Source: Skeletonema tropicum (lineage: Eukaryota; Bacillariophyta; Thalassiosirophyceae; Thalassiosirales; Thalassiosiraceae). From it: 64,000 nucleotides of DNA. This document shows, piece after piece, positions 56,827-64,000 of the stretch. The translations under genes were made by a program, and so were the position numbers. The notes beneath the pieces are model-generated. The model searched no databases, was not told the DNA's origin, and saw only the letters and a list, made by a program, of their open reading frames with translations. Within the stretch, counting starts at the first letter, position 1; the number at the start of each line of letters is the position of its first letter. The stretch spans positions 870,001-934,000 of the forward strand of contig CM074135.1 in NCBI GenBank assembly GCA_037178625.1. Direction: 5' to 3'.

Positions 56827-56902
56827 TTATTAGGCGGCCGTCATGGTGGAGGTCTAAAAAAAATGGGCCCGGCCGACGGATTTGAGGTCTGTCTGGGCTT
56901 AT

Positions 56903-58087
56903 CGACGTGAGTGATGTGTGATGTTGACTTTTTTCATTTTTTTTTTTAAGATAAATAAGTGATTAGTTTAGGATGGTATTCAGGAGCTGTTTACTGGGCA
57001 AGCTGGATCTGAACTTGCCCATTTTAGGTAATAAGAGGAGTGCAGTCTAGGTATCTCTAGTTCAGTGGCAAGTCCGCACTCCTCTTGTCACCTGTGCTAG
57101 GTGATGGTATGTTCCTCCTCCCTCCTACTCTCAACTGCCTCTCGACAGGTGAGAGTGAGAGTCCTCACTCAACCTCTGCCACCGCAGGGGTGGGGGAGAG
57201 GGGATTACTCCCCACTCCAGGTGTGCCAGTTGGACATCCCCGGCCCATTCTCAATGAGTGGCCGGATGCGGTGGTGCCTGTCCCTACTCCCTCTGAGCAG
57301 GAGGGAGTTTGCCCGGACTAGGGCAAGGGACATGCGTACCCGCACATAGAAGATGCATCTGGCGACGCTGACGCTCCCACTTTTCAGCTAAGTGTGTACC
57401 CAGTTGACGCATCGCATTCAAGGCCTCTCTACCTGGCATTCCATCAGCCGTGAAGCAGAGGGGGGTGAAGTCCCGACGTCGTTCAAGACAAGCTGCCTTG
57501 TACTTGCGGATTTTCTCCCTCTCTTGTTGCCTCAAGACAGCCGAAGGCGCCTTGTTGCGGTAGGAGCGGCAGTCCGCGTCGGTGATGCGAGTGTCAAAGA
57601 CAGTTCGACGCTGTCTCTTCCAGAAGTGGGAGACCATCACATCTCCACGCTCTTCCGTTGTTGTCACTGGGGTCGACCCATCAGTTGCGTTGTGTTGTTG
57701 CGTGGTATTTTCAGCCTCTGCTGCGGCAGCAGCCTACTCTGCCTCTGCAGTGATAGAAAACGGGTTCCGTTAACGACTACTTTCTTGCTACACAACCTCG
57801 AATTGGTCTCGGAATCAGTATCCCTACGGCAATGAATTTGAATGAAAAAACGACTTACATGAGAAACCTCCATTTCCAAAGCTCGATTACTTTGATAAGA
57901 CTGCGGTTTTGTGGAGTATCGGAGGTAGCATTTGAATGCTATCGATACACATTGAAACGATTCAGACCGTTTTCTATCATTGGCGGTTTGGCGGTATTAG
58001 ATCGCCTCTTTGAATTTGAACGCTCAGCTTATTACGTATAGGAAATAGACGCAGAACAACGTTAGTACAACCAGTTTTACAAAAAAA
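56903..58087. other. Repeat-derived intergenic DNA
   Basis: Besides the retroelement remnant it holds two small hairpins: gggcaag/cttgccc (about 56997-57020) and aagaggagtgc/gcactcctctt (about 57030-57090). Other open frames are shadows of the remnant. Confidence 0.45.
57205..57667 (-). pseudogene. Retrotransposon C-terminal fragment (post-RT region)
   Basis: The minus frame reads SHFWKRQRRTVFDTRITDAD, then SAVLRQQEREK, RRDFTPLCFTADGMPGREA, LGTHLAEKW; after one extra base near 57350 it continues YVRVRMSLALVRANSLLLRGSR. This sequence of motifs (fDvRitDtDa ... EkeKKxKY ... RRxFtPl..S.DG..G.EA ... YVRaRmslalvRA) is, from memory, the tail following the reverse transcriptase domain in a class of eukaryotic retroelement proteins. 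No RT catalytic region is present in the window. It is a dead remnant. Confidence 0.6.
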
Positions 58088-61000
58088 ATGATGATATACC
58101 GGCAGCGACGACATAACAACATGCAGTCTTCTTCCGGAGCAATCAGTACTGCATTGCGGTGGTGCCTCTTGACCACAGCTACCCTATATGCGTCGAAATA
58201 CAGCGTAGTTTCAGCAACAGACGTCGTACCCGATTTTAGCAACCAATCACGTGAAGAAACAGAAGCAATCACTGCACAATGCGAGAACTTAGATTATGTC
58301 ACTGGTCCTCTCTATGCAAGTGATGCAGATGGCAATGGCGTCTTGAGCCAAGAGGAATTCGTGGTATTTACCGATCTCGTATCTGGGGGGTGGCTATCGG
58401 AAAATAAAATGGCAGGCAACTTCCAAGACATGCCACTAGTATTACAAGAGGCGAATGTTGTTTTGACATGTCTTTGTGCACTGTACTCAACCGAACCGTG
58501 GGGACAACCTGGTTGCTGTGATAACAAGGGGACTAGTGGAATCCGTACGGATGGATCAGGTCCAAATGAAACACCCGATGAGGTGCAATTGGAATATTTG
58601 ACATATGTGTGTGGAACCATGTCAGAAACTTTGGGGAGAGTGAATGCTCAGTTGGTGGCTCCTCCTTCTGCCTCTCCATCGGATCATCCTTCGGCTTCTC
58701 CTACATTGAAACCAACAATGAAACCTACATTCAAACCAACAATGAAACCTACATTCAAACCAACAATGAAACCTACAATGAAACCAACACCTCAGCCTAC
58801 GCGTTCACCTGTCACGGCTAGTCCAACTGTTGCACCGTCTGGGTCGCCGACGACTGGTTCGCCGACAGTATCGCCTACATCTTTGTCGCCTACTGGATCA
58901 CCCACATCTCTCTCGCCTACTGGATCACCTTCGACATTGACACCAACATTGACTCCATCTGCATCACCAGTGACAACATCACCAACAACTTCACCAATTA
59001 AATCACCTACAATGTCACCAATTGAGCCGGACAGTCCAACAAGGTCACCAGCAGCATCTCCCTCTGTGTCCCCCTCAGACTCTCCATCTACCAGTCCATC
59101 TGTGTCGCCCACTGTCACTGTGTCCACGGCTCCAACAGCAGCACCAACCGTAACTGTGTCCAAGGCTCCAACCGCAGCACCAACCGTACTTGCCTCCACG
59201 GAACCTTCGTCATCCTTCCCCCCAACGATTAGTTCGGTTCCAACATTATTCTCTGGAGAGTTTCCCCTGTCGATTAACTTTGTCAAATCATTGGGTTCAA
59301 ACGTTACAGCGGATGCCATCATGGACGGAGAAACAAATCAAGTCAAGACAATGATGGAAGATTCTCTTTTGAAATTGGCCAATGCTGTAATTGAAGAGTT
59401 GAATGATGGAGGTGTGTTCAACAGGAAGAGTAGGAGGGAATTGTTGGTCAAGGAAGCTACCAATGCAACTGTTACGGATGTACAAGATGTTGGTAAGTGT
59501 TGAGATTTGTTCTTTCTATAAAGCTGCCTTGTTGTCTTCACAATATTAACCTCTTTTCTTTTCTTTTTACCACATTGATTCTATTCAGAATGCCCTGCAG
59601 GCACCGATGAAGACAGTTGTCTTGCATGGGACGTTCACATTGTTCTTGATATGGAAAATGAGTCAGATCCTGGCGGGAAGGCGAATCAAATCCGACAAGG
59701 GATGCTTTCCAAACTCTCTGCTGGATGGCTTGAAGACGACGAAAACTTTGATCGAGAAACGGCATTGACGCCCCCTCCGAAACCTACGCTGGCTCCGACA
59801 AATCGTCCAAAGTCTGTAATAAAAGAAGTAAAGTTGGAAAATGATCCTCTTTCGAATGGCGGCAAGATTGGTATCGCGATAGCTGCAGTAGGTTTGGTTA
59901 TAGTGGTTGCATTGTTTGCTACTCGCAGAGCAAGAAAGCAAAATGAGCACCAGAGTCGTGAATTTATCCCCAACTCTAAACCAATGGATTTGGATCCTCC
60001 CATGCCTAATGATGATCCATCTGTTGATACAGAAACTTTTTCCTACGCGGACGGTGCATTCTTGCTCCATGGTCACAACAAAAGTTCGTCGGGGGGATTA
60101 ACGTTGGCACAAGTTCCAGACGAATCGGAGGATGATAGCTTTTATGATGCCAGCGAGGGAGGAGATGAGGAAAGAGGTTTTATCGCCAACGAAAATGTGT
60201 CTCCGCAGAGTCAATCGTCTTTGGCAGCGATGGGTGCCTTTTCCACCTTGGTTGCATCCACAAGTCGCAAGTCGCCTCGTTCAGCTTCCGCTGAGAGAAA
60301 AACTATCTCTTCGCCTGAATCACCTGCGAGTAGTGCCGCCCCCAGCACAGCCTTTAGATCGTCACCTGTATTGTCACCTGTATCATCTGCGTCTGGTGAT
60401 AGTGCAGCTTTTGCACTTGCAGCTGGAGCTGCTGGAGCTGTTGCTGCCGGAGCATACATCGCCACCAAAAATGAAAGTGTTGAGGATGAAGATTACATTG
60501 GTGAAATCGATGAGCCGTCGGATACAGAGGCTCCCATGAATTCTAATTCACAAATGGAAGAACTTGATGTAGCTATTGAAGCTGGAGATTGGGGTCATGT
60601 CGGCGCTCTAGCGGCTGTTCTTGCAGCAGAAGGGAGCAGAACGCCTCCACAAGGAATAAAATCGCCACGTTCTATCACCTCGGGTGATGGAGCTTCGTCG
60701 CGCTCTCGTGGGACAAGTACCAACCAATCAATGGATCAAGCACGTGCTGCAGAGATTGACAAACTTGTAGAAGCTGGAGATTGGCAAGGCGTGGTATTGG
60801 CCGCAGCCCGATTTGAGGCGGACCAGACGATGGATGGTGAATCTCACTCTGCCACATCCGCCTCCAGATCTTCGAGGTGGTCAGGTTCTGGAAGAAGTTC
60901 TGCAAGTGGGACACAACGTAGTTTTGGAACAACACATTCCAGTCATGAAGCTGGTCGTTCACAAGCAGAAATCAGGGCAGAGGTAGAAGCGCTAGTTCGA

Positions 61001-61756
61001 CGTGTTGTCCCTGAAGAGGCAGATAATGTGGATGAAATGTTGAATCAGTTTAAGGGAAGGGAAGAAGAACTTGTCGAGACGCTGAGGCGTATGCAAGAAA
61101 GAGCCATCGCCAGTCGGGCAAGGCTAGCTGTTCAAAAGTCAGTCAAGTTGGAAGCGAAGGCAAGGGCAAGATCCGCCAGTGTTAAAACGAATTCCTCTCA
61201 AGGAAGCAAAGGAAGCAGTATGGAGCTTGAGCAGGCGATTGAGGAAGGTAATTGGATGGCAGTTGGCCAGGCTGCGCAGAAGATCAGCGACCAAAATGAA
61301 GGTGGCCTTTCTGTAGAAGATAAGGAAAGATTACGACAGAAGATATCTCAATCGCCAGCAATGAATAGTCAGGCCTTCGCTTCTGAGAGCGCCAACTTGG
61401 ATGAGCTAATTGAAAGGGGAGATTGGTCGGGTGTAATTGCTGCTGCAAAAGCAGCAAGTGAAGGTGCCTCCATGAGCAACACGGGTAACATTTCAAAGGA
61501 AGAGCAAGATGCTCTTGCCCAAGCTAGCATGTGGCAGGCAATTGCAAATCAAAGTAAGCAGGATGGTGGACCAGAATCTTCAGGTGCCGGAGATGCAGCA
61601 GACTGGGCAATTGCACGTAGTCTGAATGCTCTGAATACTCCTGGGGAGATACAAAGTCGCACCATCGAAGATATGGCGGATGAGGAGTCAAGTGATGGAG
61701 AATACGAGTCAGCTAGTTACACTAGATCGCCAGACTACAAAGGCAGCATGGTATAG
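58088..61756 (+). CDS. Secreted/transmembrane PT-rich surface protein with EF-hand-like loop and GDW-repeat tail
   Basis: Exons 58088-59492 and 59589-61756 with a 96-nt GT-AG intron; 1190 aa. The N-terminus (ATG 58088, or M12) leads into a signal peptide ending near VVSATD. Residues 50-190 hold an EF-hand-type loop (SDADGNGVLSQEEF, near 78) and several Cys. Residues about 191-380 are a PT/SP-rich stalk: PTFKPTMKPT repeats, then SPT-x-SP repeats, a signature of diatom cell-wall and surface proteins. A second globular region is followed by a membrane helix (about 561-583, IGIAIAAVGLVIVVALF) and a cytosolic tail with four repeats of the form (L/I)-x-G-(D/N)-W-x2-V-x2-A (near 791, 860, 1013 and 1070). 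It may be an adhesion or wall-sensing receptor; its ligands are unknown. Confidence 0.82.
58700..58800 (+). repeat. Tandem ACC AAC AAT GAA-type repeat (KPTMKPTF coding)
   Basis: Units of 24 bp (aaaccaacaatgaaacctac attc type) are repeated about four times at 58708-58800. They encode the KPTMKPTFKPT stalk, followed by a looser SPT repeat region to about 59210. Confidence 0.85.
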
Positions 61757-62085
61757 TTTGGATAACTATCAAGTTGAAAACTCATGCTGCTCCTTGAAGG
61801 GAAAGTGTGTGTATAAATGTGTTCATCAGCCAGCTTCTCGGTTATTTGTATGTGTACTTGTTTGCGTGAGTTCAGTGAAATTGAAATTTGTAGCAGAAAA
61901 ATTAACAGTTTAAGAATTTCGTTGCTATTAGATGTGCTCATCGTTACTGAACCGTACACTTCAACCGCTCAATCTGCATCATACTAATATGCCACGCTGG
62001 GGTTGAGTAGCATGTTACTCCAGCTCATGACTCTAATAACCGTGTTGTTGTGTGGAGAGCTTCAACATCATAAAAATGACTTGCT
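61757..62085. other. Convergent 3' spacer, no gene
   Basis: About 330 bp between convergent genes; nothing supported. Confidence 0.4.
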
Positions 62086-62532
62086 TTACAAGTTTTGAAC
62101 TGCCCATACACCAAACGCAACGGTAGCAATCAAACCACCAAACGAGAATAAAAGAATAGGGGCATCTCCTCCATCCAAAGTCGTTCCAACCCTATCCCCA
62201 ACCTTCTTGGCATACCTCCTCCTAGGACCAGAGCACTGAGGACAACGGAATCCAGCTCCCTGCTCTTCAAAGTACATTCCAGCACATTCGGCACGGTTGT
62301 AAATGTATCCGCAGTCCTTGCACACCCATTCTCCCTGCCAGAATTGAGCGGCGCGTTCTGCCTCGGCGGCCTTTTGTTCTTCGGTTTTACGCTTTCCAAA
62401 TACGTTTAGGGAGGTTGGGGTGGCGGCCGATCGTGCTGGGGTGATGATGGTACGAGGAGTGGCGGGAGCAAATGCAAAGACTGAGCTGGCCAATAGGCAG
62501 ATAGCGGAGATGATGGCAATGATACTCTTCAT
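62086..62532 (-). CDS. RBD1: Plastid membrane rubredoxin (RBD1-type)
   Basis: 148 aa, no intron. The N-terminus MKSIIAIISAICLLASSVFA-FAPATP is a textbook diatom plastid presequence (ASAFAP type). The rubredoxin domain has C71-x2-C74 (WVCKDCGYIYN) and C97-x2-C100 (FRCPQCSGPRRRY), the four iron ligands. One C-terminal membrane helix follows (about 125-145, ILLFSFGGLIATVAFGVWAV). Membrane-anchored rubredoxins of this layout (RBD1/RubA) are needed for photosystem II assembly at thylakoids. With Thf1 it is the second photosystem II assembly factor in the window. Confidence 0.92.
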   Translation of the reverse strand: MKSIIAIISAICLLASSVFAFAPATPRTIITPARSAATPTSLNVFGKRKTEEQKAAEAERAAQFWQGEWVCKDCGYIYNRAECAGMYFEEQGAGFRCPQCSGPRRRYAKKVGDRVGTTLDGGDAPILLFSFGGLIATVAFGVWAVQNL

Positions 62533-63091
62533 GGTTGATGAATAGGTTAGTATTAGTGAAGCTGTTGACTTGGTTTATTGATGATAGGGGTGCTTTTGCA
62601 GCTTTGCTGTTTTGCTGAGTCGAGAGGTCGATGATGTTGAGGAACACGCATGTGTTTGTGGCCACTTCCTCCGCTCCGAGGTGATTTCTCGTAGTCACAA
62701 GATTTTCTCACGCTATCCACATGACGTCATCGTGAGTTGGCTGAGGTATCACACCGATTTCACATCGCGCATCCCGTGTTAAATTTTTTTACTTGTAAAC
62801 TAATGTACAGTCACATAACATACCGTCTTACGTACAAAAATAACAAGCAGCACCACGACTTTTTTTTAATTTGCGCTGCAATAGCATCGAGGAAGTTACC
62901 ATCATAACCACCAATAACAACGGCATCATTCGGTAGACCGTTGCGAAAACTTACGAATCCAATCTATACCATATATTCAACTTACTGTTAAATTTTCGCA
63001 ACGACGCATTGAACAGTCAAGACAGCACAGTACGGTCATAAACACAACTACCCTGCACACCTCGCCATCTTTTTTCAACACAACGAGCGCA
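62533..63091. promoter_or_regulatory. Divergent upstream region, no gene
   Basis: About 560 bp between the RBD1 ATG (-) and the ATG at 63092 (+). A poly-T/A tract lies near 62863. No clear promoter element. Confidence 0.35.
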
Positions 63092-64000
63092 ATGGAGACA
63101 ATCAACGTCAAAGATTGTCCACGAGAAAAACCCGAATTATTATTAGCGGGTATGCTATTGTATATATGCAAGTACTCAATGATTTCCCATTGGTACCGCA
63201 TCTGGGATCGTGATGAGGACAACCCTCCACCGGAAGTACGTCAAATCATGGACGCCGACAAGTTGGGAAATATTTTACAATTGAACAAATTATCATTACA
63301 AAAATTCGCTGGAATAGACGATGACCTCTGGATATGGGTATTAGAACAATGTAAGTTGGTGAAAGTAAATGCAGCTGATAAAGTCATCTGTGCAGGCGCT
63401 GATAAATGGAAAGCATTTTTTGAGGAACACACGATTGATGCAGAGGTCGTCTCCGCCGCACCATTGAAATCAAGTACGCGGTGGTACATTCGTCTAGGAC
63501 GAAAAACAGATAAGTGGGAAAAATGTTACCCCAGTGTATTAAAACAGGCGAATGACGGAAAGCTGTATCCGCCTCGTTGCCCAGGGATGGAAGTGATCGG
63601 TCGGAGAGTAAATGCAGAATTGCGTGTTTGGTATGAGGAACAAAACTACCCCGAGGAAGATGACTGGGTCTGTGACGACACCTGCGAAAAAGACAACAAT
63701 GATAATGTCGGCGACAATTTCAACAGCAACAAATGCGCTGACAGCGAAGCTGCCAATCCACATGCAACAGAACGGCCTTCGGTGGGCAACACAAAGTTTC
63801 CACTTCTAGAAAAATATGGGTTGGCAGATCTTGATTTGTCGGACAACGCAAGCAACGATTATTTCAAGCGTATCTTGGGGGAAATGGTGGCAAAGCAACA
63901 GCAACACACGGAAGAAAAGAATGTAATTGATTATTTCCAACTGCAACAGAATACTACTACAACCGCAGTTACCATTCGTTCGCACAAGTCGGAGGAGGCA
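63092..64000 (+). CDS. Hypothetical protein, partial (3' end outside window)
   Basis: From ATG 63092 (METINVKDCPREKPE) the frame stays open for 303 codons to the window edge. An early segment (ELLLAGMLLYICKYSMISHWYRIWD) could be one hydrophobic helix. Next come an aromatic-rich region (DDLWIWVLEQCK, TRWYIRLGRKTDKWEKCY) and the motif YPPRCPGMEV, then an acidic Asn/Asp-rich stretch and a Gln-rich end. There is no signal peptide and no recognised family. Absence of stops over 900 bp on one strand and the balanced composition of the first 200 residues support a real gene. Confidence 0.6.
   Translation, partial: METINVKDCPREKPELLLAGMLLYICKYSMISHWYRIWDRDEDNPPPEVRQIMDADKLGNILQLNKLSLQKFAGIDDDLWIWVLEQCKLVKVNAADKVICAGADKWKAFFEEHTIDAEVVSAAPLKSSTRWYIRLGRKTDKWEKCYPSVLKQANDGKLYPPRCPGMEVIGRRVNAELRVWYEEQNYPEEDDWVCDDTCEKDNNDNVGDNFNSNKCADSEAANPHATERPSVGNTKFPLLEKYGLADLDLSDNASNDYFKRILGEMVAKQQQHTEEKNVIDYFQLQQNTTTTAVTIRSHKSEEA

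Larger units (their letters stand above)
55259..56902. mobile_element. Outer inverted-repeat element, interrupted by two further elements
   Basis: The left arm at 55259-55340 (ataagcccagacag, then cgtcggccgggcccatttt, then cctccaccatggcggccgcc) is matched in reverse complement by the right arm at 56832-56902. There is about 20 bp of non-homology inside each arm between the two conserved blocks. Between the arms lie a palindromic element (55401-55631) and a hAT-type insertion (55705-56826) that accounts for most of the length. I find no transposase of the outer element and no clear target-site duplication at its ends. Confidence 0.7.

Noticed and set aside
57085..57349. Plus-strand frames of 78-82 codons
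   Set aside because: They are antisense to the retroelement remnant, which has recognisable motifs on the minus strand.

Overview
This window reads as nuclear DNA of a diatom, most likely a centric Thalassiosira/Cyclotella-type species (inference). The signs are dense genes on both strands with few, short GT-AG introns of about 70-130 nt, and nuclear genes for plastid proteins that carry diatom bipartite presequences with an ASAFAP-like Phe at the cleavage site (PrmA, Thf1/Psb29, rubredoxin RBD1). There are also PT/SPT-rich secreted proteins and diatom lineage motifs such as the 'GDW..V' repeat. No rRNA, tRNA or CRISPR was recognised.

Layout. 1-3.8 kb (-): 3'-truncated gene for a single-pass membrane protein with at least ten Cys-rich CC(F/Y/S) modules; its last exons are a recent tandem exon-intron duplication. 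4.2-5.5 kb (+): mitochondrial-type adenylate kinase with a glycine-zipper Mic10-like tail and three frame breaks. 5.6-7.8 kb (-): LRR membrane protein. 8.5-9.4 kb: small repeat ORF and a palindrome. 9.4-10.4 kb (-): membrane FkbM-like methyltransferase. 11.0 kb (+): NOP16. 11.7-13.3 kb (-): plastid PrmA-like methyltransferase. 14.1-16.3 kb (+): CCCH zinc finger plus DEDDh exonuclease. 16.6-19.5 kb (-): large unknown protein. 19.5-21.3 kb: gene-poor, bounded by a 17-bp inverted repeat. 21.3-22.9 kb (+): ADAT1. 23.0-24.1 kb (-): unknown, with a KVSF motif. 24.6 kb: MITE-like element. 25.1-27.4 kb (+): vWA-alpha-kinase. 27.8-34.3 kb (+): a roughly 2,070-residue ion channel with four concatenated six-TM/CNBD repeats. 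34.3-36.1 kb (-): NMD3. 36.4-37.3 kb (+): secreted FkbM-like protein. 37.4-39.6 kb (-): FAIM-like domain with a Q/P-rich tail. 40.7-41.7 kb (-): phosphatidylinositol synthase-like. 41.9-43.5 kb (+): PCID2. 43.6-45.1 kb (+) and 48.5-51.0 kb (-): a degenerate and a full-length copy of an unknown gene, in inverted orientation around a CBS-pair gene (-) and a PRPP synthetase (+). 51.3-51.9 kb (+): small multi-TM protein. 52.4-53.4 kb (-): Thf1. 54.1-55.2 kb (-): EEP nuclease/phosphatase. 55.3-57.7 kb: nested transposon cluster with a hAT element and an RT remnant. 58.1-61.8 kb (+): PT-rich adhesin-like receptor. 62.1-62.5 kb (-): RBD1. 63.1 kb to the end (+): a partial ORF that runs off the window.

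Together the genes cover ribosome and RNA biology (NOP16, NMD3, ADAT1, PCID2, exonuclease), plastid upkeep (PrmA, Thf1, RBD1), nucleotide metabolism (adenylate kinase, PRPP synthetase), signalling (channel, alpha-kinase) and cell-surface proteins. They form no operon or single pathway. The most notable object is the single-chain four-repeat cyclic-nucleotide-gated-type channel; the AK-Mic10-like fusion, the exon-intron tandem duplication and the nested transposons follow. All six frame breaks in otherwise recognisable coding sequence are single extra bases, so part of them may be sequence errors.
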